A stretch of 64,000 nucleotides of DNA from Chrysopilus asiliformis (GCA_964034945.1 OZ035963.1:60671182-60735181); one strand, 5' to 3'. Positions 48,581 to 59,951 are shown, counted from the first letter of the stretch. Program-made: numbers and translations. The notes: generated by a model from the letters alone, not told the origin.

Positions 48581-48710
48581 CACCCCGATTGCGAGTGTCG
48601 TGTCGTTTTCGACAAGAGTCGTTTTACGTGTTGTTGTTAGTGTTTTTCTACCAACAACAACACGTAAAACGACTCTTGTCGAAAACGACACGACACTCGC
48701 AATCGGGGTG
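48581..48710. mobile_element. Hairpin-centred MITE, copy B (near-perfect 130-bp palindrome)
   Basis: It begins CACCCCGATTGCGAGTGTCG and ends with the exact inverse. The arms pair for about 57 bp without a mismatch around a short loop (AGTGTTTTTCTACC). Same family as 10561-11016. Right flank AATATTTTG also matches other copies. Confidence 0.85.
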
Positions 48711-49599
48711 AATATTTTGCGGTCAGATTTCTCCATCTGTAGCGTAGCAAAAGAGTAGGGTGGCGCGAGATTGATTTATGATGCAAAACTGTACAAAAGT
48801 ATTGTTGAAAATATCAAAAAGTCTTTGAATTTTAGTCGAGACCACCTTTAATAACGGGAATTTCGATTTCTGCTCTGTGGGCCAAAATCTCTTGTCATTT
48901 TTTTAAAAATATTGAGTGAATATTTCGACAAAAAAGCTCTATTTCCTTGTGCAGATTTTAAAAAACTTTATGGAAGTGGTAAACACTCTTGGCAATGTAA
49001 ATACGCGGCGCATTTTCTACGTATTTTCATTTTAGTCTCAGCTTCAGGGGACAAAAAAATAGCTTTACACTGACGAATTCAGGTAGTAGGAAAAAAATAC
49101 TAGTACTACATAAATATAGCACACTTTAACACGAAAATAAGTTTCTGTACCTTCGATTCATCACCAATTTTATCACTTAGAGAAAATTCGAATTAAAATT
49201 CGGTTCACATTTTGCTTTTTATCAGGGTCGAACTACATAGTCTTCCCCTCTTCCCCTAAGCTCTATCTGGAACTATAAAAAACACAAAAAAAAAGAGGTT
49301 TCATACGTTCGGAATACGGGGGTTTTCACGCAGATTTAAGTTGTCTCCGGAGATCGATTCTCTAAATCAAAAAGGTTCACTCTTTTTGTTCGCTTAGCCC
49401 AATAATGAAGCTTCAAGTTTTTGATCTCCAAAAAATGTTAAATTTTTTGCCGTAGATAGAATATTAGTAAAATATTTGGACTTTTACGAGGCGTACAAAT
49501 TCCAATAATTATTGCGGACATAAAATTTGTAACTAAGCCCTTGCTTAGCTTTTATATTTTGCTTAGCTTTTATATTTAGCTTAGCTTGTGAAATTCTCC

Positions 49600-49950
49600 C
49601 TACAACCCGATTCTGGTAGAAACAAAACTATCCTTCTTCGGATTGCAACTTTCAATTCCAATTCTGCATAATTTGGTAACAACTTTTTTTAAATATGAAT
49701 TTCCTTCATTTAAAAGCTGTGCATTTGTAATATTATTATCCAAATATTCACCCCGATTGCGAGTGTCGTGTCGTTTTCGACAAGAGTCGTTTTACGTGTT
49801 GTTGGTAGAAAAACACTAACAACAACACGTGAAACGACTTGTAGAAAATGACACGACACTCGCAATCGGGGTGATTGATAAATAAAGTGGGGAAAAGTAA
49901 ATGCAGTCGAATCGCTTCGCGTGACATTTAACGTATTGCAAGTTTATCAG
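49600..49950. mobile_element. Hairpin-centred MITE, copy C
   Basis: The palindrome is 49749-49873. The flanks match copy A in inverse orientation: GATAAATAAAGTGGGGAAAA and TTCGCGTGACATTT...GCAAGTTTATCAGGATC on the right, and CCAAATATT with an AAGTTGCAATCCGAAG inverse on the left. This shows the mobile unit extends beyond the hairpin. Confidence 0.75.
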
Positions 49951-50765
49951 GATCATAAACTTAGATCAAGTAAATACCTAAAAAGTCGCTATTTTTTCTT
50001 ATCAAATTTTGAGTTTTTATTTAAAATTGACACTTAAGTGAGGTGTCAATTCAGAATTGTCGCATGTTTCGCTGACTATCGCCTTATTATAATGAACAAA
50101 AATTTTTGAAGACGCCAGTGAGTGTCGCAATAGATGAAATAGTCTTACAAATTTGGTTCACTCTGCCCTACTTCCAACGTTTTCAAAGAAATTCGCAGAA
50201 TGTCCTTAATTACCCCAAAATTTGGATTGAGAACTTAAAAAATTCCTTTTGTAAAAAATTTTCATCTTAAATTTTTTTTTACACCAACCCTGCTTATGCT
50301 TAGTAATTCTGTTTAAAAATGGTGTAATTTTTCTTTGGTATAAGAAGGTTGATTCCAAAGTGTTTGTAAGCACTTCTGTTTTTGAAATAGTTTATTTATA
50401 TATGGCGATATTTTAACCGTAAATGATTGTCTTCAAATTTTAAAAGGTATAAAATTTTTTGTAGGGCTTTTTGGCCATCCGGATTATTTATTTCTTTTTA
50501 AAAGTATGTTTAAATTTACTTAATATTTATATTTATTATCATAAAAAAACAAAGTTCTACACAAGAAAAAAAAAAAAGAATTTATAAAAAACCTTTGAAT
50601 CAAATTCATTCACTGTTATTTATTACACGATAGTAAAAATTTCATGCAATCAATTGTTTCAAAACCAAGTACTGCGCTTATGTATGAACTTTTATAATGC
50701 TCAGTTGACACTAGAAAGTTTCTCAAAAGTTTGATTCTGATTTAAAAAGCAACTGACATTATCAT

Positions 50766-50884
50766 CTCCAATTCTGATAGTCGTGTCGTTTTCGACAAGA
50801 GTCGTTTACGTGTTAGTGATTTTCTATCATCAAAAACGCGAAAAATGACTTGTCGAAAATGACGCGACTATCAGAATCACGATG
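50766..50884. mobile_element. Hairpin-centred MITE, copy D (diverged)
   Basis: TAGTCGTGTCGTTTTCGACA and its near inverse (TGTCGAAAATGACGCGACTA) flank a short loop. The CACCCCGATTGC ends have decayed. Confidence 0.7.
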
Positions 50885-51227
50885 TATTTAATTGTGCTGC
50901 AGTTAGTTGCCAGCTTGTGTTAACTAGCAACGAGCCTAATATCAATTGTGCATAAAAGTTTCAATTTTGTGAAAGAAAATTTCCTTTTCAAACATTAGTT
51001 ACCAAAAAAAAAAAATGATAAATTTTATTTTATTACTGACAGCCAGAATTATCTTTTCCAAATATAAAAAATATTTTTCTTTCTTTAATTTTTAAGTAGC
51101 AAAACTTAAATCTGTACATAAATATTTTTTCTATGGCTATTTGTTTGAAACGAGTATTATTTCTTGTTAAAATTGAATAAAGAAAAAAATAAAATTAAAA
51201 CAGACTTAAACATTTTAGGAATAAAGT

Positions 51228-51233
51228 TTTATT
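51228..51233 (-). terminator. Polyadenylation signal of the carboxypeptidase
   Basis: AATAAA on the minus strand, about 43 nt after the stop codon. Confidence 0.6.
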
Positions 51234-51275
51234 TTTACTGATTTTTTCGGGAAAATTTTCTGAAACTAGGATACG

Positions 51276-52697
51276 TTAAAATCCCAGCTGACTGGCTCCC
51301 TTGACGATACTCGCGATTGCAGCAAAAATCTCCTCTCCTGTGGGGATAATCTCGTCGGCTGGTAGAATAAACAAATCCGAGCTATTTGGCATACCTCGCA
51401 GTTCAAAAGTGAATGTAATCGGGATTTTAGCATCGGTATAAGCCCAATCTTTGCTTCCTCCGCTCGACGCGTAGATTGTTTCATAGATACTTCCGCTCTT
51501 GTAAATTTTCCCGGTTTTCTCGTGAATAGCATTTGCAGCTCGTCGTCCCAATGCGCTCAAGGCCTCGTAATTGGTGACCCTTTCCTTTGTGTGCCCAAAT
51601 GGAAACATAATTAGTTGGGAGTAGGAATGGAGGGCAAAGTAGAACTTGATTTTTTCACTGTCCACGTGGTTTGTTACGAATTCAACGATCCGCTGGGTTT
51701 CCGGTTCACTCTGTGGTGCAGTGCCCGCAAAGTCGTATCTGCACGGCTCTGAACTAGCGCCTATTTCGTTCCAATGACTTGGAAAGTTTCTATTTAGGTC
51801 AACGCCTCGACACATTCCGAATAATCGTCGATTTTTCCGCCACATGCGATCACCGACGAAGCTGTATTTGTAACCGTCTGGATTTACTACAGGAAACACC
51901 AACCAATTGTAGTTTGCAGCCAAGTCTTGTATCCCAGAATCCGTTGAGGTCAAAAGTTGATTAACAATGAATGTAGCAGTCGCTGGAGCGATCCATTCCC
52001 TAGCGTGAATCCCACTTTCAATAAAAATTGACGGGTTATTTGGATTTCTTGCCAATTTTAGGCCATAAATATGTTCTCCTTCGTAACTAGTTCCCATGTC
52101 CAACAATGTAACATCCTGATGTCGTTCGGCAATGAATCTCATCCAATCATTTATGGTTTGAAGGTGAAAATAGTGATCCCAATCGAATTCATCTCCGGGA
52201 GTGTAAATTGGCATTACATGTTGACTTTCCTCGTCGATTTTCTCCTGGAAGTTGTAACTCTGCAAAAAGTAGCCGTTAGAAAAATTTGTTTTGATTGATG
52301 ATTTTTTCAAAGAGGTCACAAAGTGGTCGCAGGGACTACAAGGTAAAAAAGTGACTGAAATTGAAATCGCGATGCCCACTTTGCGAGTTCTTTTGTTACT
52401 TGGGAAATTCACCAAAATTGTATGTCGAACTTCGTAGACTTTCAAAAGATCTGAGATTTGTGCAACTGCGCTGGCTGTTACCATTATGGTAACATTTTGG
52501 TTAACGTGTGTTGCATGACCGTAAAATGTGTACTGGTCGCTATTGGCTTCAATGTCCTGGAATAATTTCAGTTGGTCCTCGGTGTGAATTTCGACATGGT
52601 AGATTCGATAGTTATCGTATCGCGCTTTATTTTCGTGGACCTTTTTGGCCACCGTAAATGTTAATATTGCAAGTAGAAATATCCACGATTTGATCAT
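51276..52697 (-). CDS. Secreted M14 metallocarboxypeptidase (A/B family), likely acid-specific
   Basis: Removes C-terminal residues from peptides; probably a secreted gut or haemolymph zymogen. Exons 52697-52413 and 52259-51276 give 422 aa. The start (MIKSWIFLLAILTFTVA) is a signal peptide; upstream is a splice acceptor (TTTCTTTCAG), so the longer frame before it is not coding. A propeptide follows (YRIYHVEIHTEDQLKLFQDI), then the catalytic domain. In bovine CPA numbering: zinc ligands His69/Glu72 in GIHAREW and His196 in ALHSYSQ, Arg127 in MWRKNRR, Asn144-Arg145 in DLNRNF, Tyr248 in ETIYASS, Glu270 in TFTFELR. All are present, so the enzyme should be active. Position 255 is Lys (GGSKDW) instead of Ile (CPA) or Asp (CPB), which favours acidic substrates. 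The 153-bp intron contains a MITE and is itself open in frame. Confidence 0.93.
   Translation of the reverse strand: MIKSWIFLLAILTFTVAKKVHENKARYDNYRIYHVEIHTEDQLKLFQDIEANSDQYTFYGHATHVNQNVTIMVTASAVAQISDLLKVYEVRHTILVNFPSNKRTRKVGIAISISVTFLPCSPCDHFVTSLKKSSIKTNFSNGYFLQSYNFQEKIDEESQHVMPIYTPGDEFDWDHYFHLQTINDWMRFIAERHQDVTLLDMGTSYEGEHIYGLKLARNPNNPSIFIESGIHAREWIAPATATFIVNQLLTSTDSGIQDLAANYNWLVFPVVNPDGYKYSFVGDRMWRKNRRLFGMCRGVDLNRNFPSHWNEIGASSEPCRYDFAGTAPQSEPETQRIVEFVTNHVDSEKIKFYFALHSYSQLIMFPFGHTKERVTNYEALSALGRRAANAIHEKTGKIYKSGSIYETIYASSGGSKDWAYTDAKIPITFTFELRGMPNSSDLFILPADEIIPTGEEIFAAIASIVKGASQLGF
52303..52407. mobile_element. AAGAGGTC-family MITE inside the carboxypeptidase intron
   Basis: On the gene's strand, CCCAAGTAACAAAAGAACTC pairs with the inverse of GTGACCTCTTTGAAAA near the other end; AGTGGGCATCGC and GCGACCACT also pair. 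It fills about two thirds of the intron, starting 5 nt after the donor GTGAAT. The rest would be an ordinary intron of about 50 bp. Confidence 0.65.
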
Positions 52698-53233
52698 TTT
52701 TATGGCACTCTGAAAGAAAAAGATTTTAAAACAATTTAAAAAAATCTGTTCCGAATAGTATTGTAGCAACGGAGTGAGGCGGAGGTGGCCCAAGATGCAT
52801 GTTTTAGAGGCGTAAAATTTCTTTTCATGATAGAAAATTTAATTGAAAAATCGTGAAAAATCGCAAACAAATCTTCAAATTTTTTCGCCTCCGAATGTTA
52901 CTAACGTTTGTAATGCCACTTTTGTAATGCTGGTATTTTATTGTAATATATTTTTTAAAAGCTCGAAGTTTTCAAATTGAACTCCTTTGTGTTCCGAATC
53001 GGTTTTTCCCGAAAAATAGATCGAATTCGTTAATTTGAAATTCAAAAATCCAGTCAAAAGCGTCAATGAAAAAAAGTAAAATTTTTTAAGCCAATGATTT
53101 TGTGCCTGTGCTAATTTTCATGGGCTTTGAAAACTTAATAGAAAAAGCTTTTACTATTTTTGTGCTTTCAACAAAGTACAGTAATTTTAATTGTATTTAA
53201 GAACGCTCGTTTGACTGAGAAGCGACATTTCTT

Positions 53234-53403
53234 TTTAGGGGTTGTCTATGAGGTATGTGATGCAAATTTTCGCCCTTTTGAAATTCCCCTTCCCACCCTC
53301 CTCTTTTCGCCTTTTCGCTATCTCTGGGATCCTATAAAGTCGTCACAACATTGCAAATCCCCCTCCTTGCAAAATTTATGACGTATTGTCTGGAGAGCCA
53401 CTG
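53234..53403. mobile_element. TGTCCATAAAATACGTCA-family MITE, degraded
   Basis: TAGGGGTTGTCTATGAGGTA at the left and TTTATGACGTATTGTCTGGA at the right, around a C/T-rich core. Confidence 0.5.
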
Positions 53404-53570
53404 AATAATATTAAATCTTCAGCTTTTTTGATCGCGGGTTTTAGTCTCGACGCTAAAAAATGTGCATCGTTTCGCAGAAAATCATTAGAAAAACCTTTTC
53501 GTTTGCATGATGGTGAAAGAGGAACGGTGGGGGGGGGGGGGCTGTTGAAGATGTCTACGCGAACTAAATT

Positions 53571-53660
53571 GTAGTCTTTATATCAATCCCCTTCATCACA
53601 CTTAATTTATGTTTCAAAGTTGACGAAATTCCGACCAACCGTTCTCGAGTTTTGCCGGAA
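53571..53660. repeat. Dispersed repeat, copy 1
   Basis: About 80 bp, including CAATCCCCTTCATCACACTT and GACGAAATTCCGACCAACCG, recur almost unchanged at 55006-55085. Confidence 0.7.
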
Positions 53661-54806
53661 CAAATAAACCAGATTTTGGATTTTGATGCCAACCGGCTTA
53701 GAACGGCCAGAAATATCAAAATTCTACTAAAATTGTAGCATTTAAACAATCTAGCAGACACAATTTTCTTTTTAAAATAGTTTCACTCCTTTTTCATTGC
53801 GGAAAAATAATCTTTTTCTGATCTTTCTCGAATATTTTCATGATTTTCTAACAATACAACAGTTTTCATGATTTTTTTTATCAACGAATTTTGGATTATT
53901 AAATTTTTAAGCAAACTAACTTTAATTTCGATTCAAGTCCACCACAACTTTTCAAATTGACAAATATTTAAAAAAAAATTCTCACAAAAAACTATAACCA
54001 GTATATGTTAAGGTACGAAATCGAAATCAGACTGAGAAGCAGCAGAAGATTGAAATATATTTTTAAGATTCTTTTCCAACATCTTTGTATTGTTGATAAG
54101 AGCTGAAATGCAAATATCATTAAAAATTAATTGAATGTCAAGAGTTCATCTTTATTGTCGATTATTGTTTCCTGAAGGTTTCAATATGTAAAGATAAATT
54201 CTGATTGAACTTGTGAGCAAAAAAATTTAAATTTCTTGATTTACATTCTGTTTGCGATTCGTAAGAAAATTCGTGAAAAGAAGGATTGGAAAATTAAATG
54301 ATTTATTCATTAATAATTTCACATTTGTCAGTCAATATTCGATTGGGGAATCATTTGGGTTTTAAAAATATTTTTAATAATTTTTCGATCAAAAAATCTG
54401 GAAAATTGTGACCAGTAAACATTTTAATTCAAAGTTGTGAAAAAAACCCACTTTACGTGTGATAAGCGAATCGAGGGCGCATACAATAAAATAAGTGCAA
54501 TGTGATTAAAACAACAAAAAAAAATCACAAAAAAAAATGTGCTGGCCTAAAAATCAAAATCTGTGTGCCTTTTCTCGGAAAATGTTACCGATTTTTGTGA
54601 AAATTGGTAAAAACTGTACTTTGAAAGTAGACTACAAGTGTTAAAACGTAAAACGAAACCGTTTTATACCGTGTTTTAAAACTCAAAACGGAATTTTAAT
54701 GCAATACAAATTCAAATTGAAATCGTTAAGCAGTTTTCCTAATCGGAATTTGGTGTATGGAAAAGTTTTTTTAGAAACATATTTTGCTTTACCATTTTTT
54801 TCGATA
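53661..54806. other. AT-rich non-coding sequence
   Basis: No gene or bounded repeat recognised. Confidence 0.4.
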
Positions 54807-54954
54807 GAGGATGTCCATAAAATACGTCACACTTTGAGGAGGGGGTCTGCCGTAGTCTGTACTAAACTGCATACAAAAATTCGTGAAAAAGCGTGCCGAA
54901 GTAATGGGGTTTGAAAGGGCGAAAATCGGCGTGATGTAATTTATGGACAGCACC
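54807..54954. mobile_element. TGTCCATAAAATACGTCA-family MITE, best-preserved copy
   Basis: The ends GATGTCCATAAAATACGTCA and GTGATGTAATTTATGGACAG are inverted repeats with few mismatches, and the core shows the family order: G-rich block, CTGCCGTAGT, TACTAAACTGCATACAAAAA, AAAGCGTG, GAAAATCGGCGTGA. Confidence 0.75.
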
Positions 54955-55005
54955 ATAGCCTTTTTCGAGATCATCTTTAAAAAATTCTTTGTTTGTACCT
55001 CCGTA

Positions 55006-55110
55006 GTCTATATTTCAATCCCCTTCATCACACTTAATTTATGTTTCAAAGTTGACGAAATTCCGACCAACCATTCTCGAGGTTGAGAGACCAGCCGTTC
55101 TCGAGAAAAA
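55006..55110. repeat. Dispersed repeat, copy 2
   Basis: Matches 53571-53660; followed here by a duplicated GACCAACC/GACCAGCC...TTCTCGAG phrase. Probably part of an unidentified non-autonomous element. Confidence 0.65.
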
Positions 55111-55444
55111 CCTCCGATTGAGTGAAAATGTACCGAAAAGTTTCGTAAAATCACATTTACAACATTATTTGTCTTTATAACTTCTTCGATACGACGCACA
55201 GTGTCGATTTTTGCTCTAAAAGTGGTCAAAATTCTGAAACTCGAGTGTTGGTGGAGATAAATTCGTCAAATTTGGAGGAAATATAGTAAAAATATTGGAG
55301 GTTCAGATAAAAGCATTTTTTTTTAAATTTAAGACGTTACTCCAAAAAATTGGAAATTGCGCTATTACTTTTTCTTTTAGACCTCAATTACTTTAAGAAA
55401 ATAAATCTGACCCAAATTAATTATGAAAGATTTTTAGAGAAAAA

Positions 55445-55767
55445 CTAGCTTGCATACCCGTCGTTGCCGGGTTAAGTTTTTTCATTTTTTTTTGATGGTC
55501 TATGTTGGAGCTAAACTTCAGGCCAATCGGTTCAGTAGTTTCCCCGCGAAAGAGTAACATAGCCCAGAAACTAAGTTTCGAAATCACTTTACCCTCTCCA
55601 CTTACTCCCCCCACCGCACCACACTTTTCCGTATGCCTATGTTGGAACCAGAACTACCACAGACACTCATGCCAAATTTCAAATCAATCGGTTCACCCGT
55701 TTTTGCGTGAAAGAGGAACAGTCAGACAGACAGACAGACACCAACTCATTTTTATATATTAGTATGA
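55445..55767 (-). mobile_element. Non-autonomous Helitron-like element, copy 2
   Basis: On the minus strand it starts TCATACTAATATATAAAAAT after A and ends GGGTATGCAAGCTAG before T, with a CCCGGCAACGACGGG hairpin just upstream of CTAG. It lacks the internal duplication of the copy at 1801-2291. Confidence 0.7.
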
Positions 55768-57867
55768 TTAATTTTGTCTTTAATTGAGTGCATAAACATT
55801 TTTCATGAAGTCGATATAAACCAAATAAATTGACTTTTTCACTTTAGTGGTTACAAACTTTTTACGGGGTTTTGTCAATCGAAAAATGCTCGTGCAGATT
55901 TTTATGGGTCTTTACGGCTATGATTTACTTACCAAAAGAAAGGATTTTTGCTGTAGTTTTATTTCAAAGAGGTGTGATGGTGGGCCGAGGTGGGATGTAC
56001 GCTTACCTTAAGTTGGAAAATTGTTGAAAAATAGGGGTTTTTTTTATACAAGCGTAATTTAGTAATCAGATGTTTAGGTACAAGAAGATTGTTTTCCATA
56101 AAACTTCACAAATTTAATCTACTTTAACAGAAAAATTAATTTAAGAGCGTCAAGGAAGTCGTTTTATGATTTTTGATAGTCAGAATCAGTATTTTTTTTT
56201 TGAGAAAAATGAATATTTCGAAGTATTTAAAAATTGCCTAACTTAAGGCACTTATAAAAGGTACTTAAAAAATAAATATATTTTTCTGGCTTTTCTAGTT
56301 GTTTTAGATGGGGGAGGGGTATAAAAATTTATAGCCTAAATTACACACATAAATTACGACAAGGAAGTCGAATTCCTTCGTTCTTGACCCACTGAGCCAG
56401 GACGCCAAATGATGTATTAAATTTTTTTACACGATATAAGGTGCTAAAATTAATTTGTGAATTTCACTATCCGAATGAAACCTAATTTCCGACAAAACTC
56501 TTCAGCTTATCTGATAAAATCAAATACGGTTTAATTGATCAAGATTAGGTCAAGAACTTATTTAATCCAGTCCGCCTCAAGCAATTAATTTTGTGCCAGT
56601 TTTTCCCATCAAGTGCTACACCACTAACGATACATTCGAATAATTGCCGTTGGCCAGCAAAACAAACAGTCTACCTTGTCCGTTTTTTTTCTTTCCTACC
56701 TTTATTCAGAGTACAAAAAAAACTTGTACAATTACCCTCCACTGTTTGTAGATTTTTTTGATACATACTTGGCCGCTTTTTTCTCACGCCTTATCGGTCG
56801 ATCAACAAGTGGGTGAACTTAAGGCAGTAGGCTTTCCTACAGCATTTCCTTAATTACTTTTATGCTGGGAAAATCGGCTACTTGAAAGAAGTCCACCTTT
56901 TCCTCTTAGTTCTGGTTTTCCTTCTGTACCAAAGATTACTTCAGTTCTCTGTGGTTTGTATGCTTACAATTTTTTAAATATTTTTCCTGGGTTTAAAAAA
57001 AACTTATTCCATTTCTTTAATATTTCACAGAGTATTCTTCAGGAAACGCAGAAGTATTTGTGTTGAGACGTTCAAAAGGCGAGTTTCCTTATTTTTATCA
57101 ACAGTTGCCACTGGACGTTTATTCCAAATAAAATTTTTTTCACGTTCTTCTTATCTCTATCTCCGTACTATCCACAAGGTGGAATGTCCTACCAGTTCAT
57201 AGCATTTAATTTTGTTTATTTAAGGGCTTAGCTTAAAGCTAGAGGTGTGCTTTTGTTTTTCGTCCTTTCATTATTTATAAAATTCTAATTTCAGATTTTT
57301 ATCATCCCCTTTCAGAGATTAAAATCTTTTAAAAGAGTCAAAGTTTTATTTTTAATGATGCGTTTTTTATATAATTTTCAAGCTAAGTCATTTTTTAAAA
57401 TCATATTTTTAGTTCATTAAATTGTATTTGATGAATGATATTTCTTTGGGTTGAATCTATAAAAATACTAAGCAGCCCCAGTTTATATTTTAGTTTTTAC
57501 CTTAGATTTAGATTTCGTAATTAATATACAAAATTTCAAAAGAATTTTCGGAGAACCTCTGTTTGACAGGGAAATAGGGTTTAGCAGGTGAAAAGTGTCC
57601 GTGAAAGATGTCTTGTATAATCGTTAAAAGCCGATAAAAATCCCTTCAGGATTGCCGTAGATTGACGGAGAGAGGTTAAGCGTTTATAAGGGGGTAAAAG
57701 GGTTTCCAAGAGGAATGATCTGGATTATGGCGAAACCCGGATCAAAATTCATACAGCGGTTTAAAAGATGTCAGGACAGGGGCTAACAGGGTTTTCCATG
57801 GCAGTTTAGCACATGACACCCCCTTATGATACTAAAAAGCTAACGGTAAAGTTTTATTATAATCAGA
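55768..57867. other. Non-coding spacer
   Basis: AT-rich; no gene recognised. Open frames are short and without similarity. Confidence 0.4.
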
Positions 57868-58027
57868 TAATGGACTTTCCATAAAATATGCTACTTTTTA
57901 GGGGGGAAAATCTGCGATAGTGTGATGGCGGTACTAAACTGCACACAAAAAATTGTTAGAAAGCGTAATGAGGGAAGAGAGGGGGGGGGGGGGGGGGGTT
58001 CGATTAGCATAAAATGACAACCCCTAA
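57868..58027. mobile_element. TGTCCATAAAATACGTCA-family MITE with an expanded G run
   Basis: GGACTTTCCATAAAATATGC at the left and AGCATAAAATGACAACCCC at the right. The core has GATGGCGGTACTAAACTGCA and a G run of about 20 (57979-57998). Confidence 0.6.
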
Positions 58028-59692
58028 CGAATTTAGAGACAATTTTGTGTAAAAACCCCTCTTTTTTCAGCGGTTTTTATTTATTCGGTTGATCCCCGTA
58101 TAAGGCGTACTTTCAGAACGCGATTTCGCACCACTTTCACGTGTTTGTCGAGTAATTCCGTGAAAATGCACAAAACGTGGTCCGCAGTCTGATATAACGA
58201 GGAGAGTTAGGAAAAAAAACGGAATATTTTGTGTCAAAGTTTTAGAGATTCACATAACGTGATTTGTATGACGTGATTTGCGTAACGCGAGATTTTTATT
58301 AAAGAATTATGAAAAAAAAAACTTTTCCTCTGCTTATGTAAGCTCATTTAAGAATTATGTTCATAAACCGAAGCGTTTTTTTTACCTGAAAATAAGTTCA
58401 AAAACCGAAGGTAGCAAAAATCATTTCCATAAGCAAATGCGGAAATCACAATTAAATAAGTTCTTTAAAAGAATCCCGGAAATCGATAAATTCTCTTGTT
58501 TAAACGTAAGAAAACAATCTTGAAAAATATGAAACTTCCATATTTCCAGCATTGATTGCCAAACATTTCTATTGCCAAGCATAATTTAATGTTTACGAGC
58601 GAATTCAGTGACTATTGACTTGTAAATGAAGGCTGATAAAAGGAAAATAAAATAAATATTTTGACACCTGTTCTTAAAAGGGTGTCACCCCTTGAATAAT
58701 TGTAAAAGTTTACCGCTTTAAACGAATTGAACAAAAGCCAAAAGCTTTCAAGTTTTCCCGATGGGTGGTAACGGGGAAGCTGTCCAATTTTTATACGGTT
58801 TGAAAAAAAACCAAGTATTTTTGACAGATTGTGGAAAAGTGCGCATGATTGGAAAAATGAAAACCCCCCTTTTCCGATGGCAAAAGGAATGAATATTTGT
58901 AAGAAGGTGGAAAAGTTTTCGGAAGAAGCAAGAGCAGCTTTTGACATGTGAGGAATTTTTCTAGGTACTTTTGCAAAAAACAGGATCTAAAATTTAAGCT
59001 CAATCAGTCGAGTGGTTTTTAATTTAGCGCTTTCGGGGGCTTTTCGTAAAGTCCGGCTAGTTTTCAACTTTGTGCTTTTAGTTTTTTGGTTAGGAATTTT
59101 TTGTTGTTCTCAATTTTCTTAAAAATTGAAAATTTTTAAAAATGACTCAAATAAGATTTAACAAATAAATCTAAAAACGTGAAAATTCCCAGATTTCGAG
59201 CATTTCCATGTTTTTAGGAAACTGGAAATTAAAAACCAAAAACTAAAAAGTGACGAAATTAGACGAAGTTAAGACGCGACGCCCACTTCAAGACTTTTTG
59301 TGTTACTTGTGAGGTTTGTCTTTACTTCCTTTCAAAAGTTGTAACTTGGAAACCACTCGACCGATTGTGGCGAAGATTTTTTTCTTGAAAGATCGCGTGG
59401 TTTTCTGCCTAGCACCCAAGCAGCACTTTTTGCAACTATGACGCTAGAGGTTGGCATGTCATAGCCATAATCACGAAACTGCAAAAACGTATGTCAAAGT
59501 TCCTCCCCTCCGCACCCCCACCCCTTCGCTCACCTACCTAATTCAATTTGCGAGTTGCATTCTCTCAAGGAACAGAAAGAAGTTCTTTTCTTTTTCTTCT
59601 AGGACCCTACAACTGTTTTTGCACGTTGACCTGCCACACTATCGCTAGACGCGCGGTAATGTCCTCAATTTGCATCCTTATTGATTCTGTTT
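58028..59692. other. Non-coding spacer with repeat scraps
   Basis: Repeated CGTGATTTG phrases at about 58250-58280 and an AAGAGGTC-type MITE scrap near 59262-59313. No gene seen. Confidence 0.4.
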
Positions 59693-59946
59693 ACATTAGG
59701 ACTCACTTTGAGGCGGCACGTCTTTCCTCATTTTTCTGCCGTGTGCACACGGTTCGCTTTATCTGGATTCATAAACCGGTTTCATCAACAAAACTAAACG
59801 ACAGGTTTCAACGACCGGACTCAAAAACCGGTTTGCGACCGATAATTTTAAGTCAATCTAAACTACGTTCGCTCTTTTTGGTTTCCCTCCCCACTGCGTC
59901 CCTCACCATCACGAATGACGTGCCGCCTCAAAGTGAGTCCTAATGT
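59693..59946. mobile_element. 254-bp MITE with perfect 30-bp terminal inverted repeats
   Basis: ACATTAGGACTCACTTTGAG plus GCGGCACGTC (59693-59722) is exactly inverted at 59917-59946. The perfect match suggests recent activity. No obvious target duplication. Confidence 0.85.
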
Positions 59947-59951
59947 TAACA

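Noticed and set aside
51276..52793. Single 505-codon open frame for the carboxypeptidase
   Set aside because: The first 32 codons precede a clear splice acceptor and the signal peptide, and the 51 codons after HTIL are the MITE-bearing intron between GTGAAT and TTTTTGCAG. Removing both gives the usual length and a continuous propeptide.
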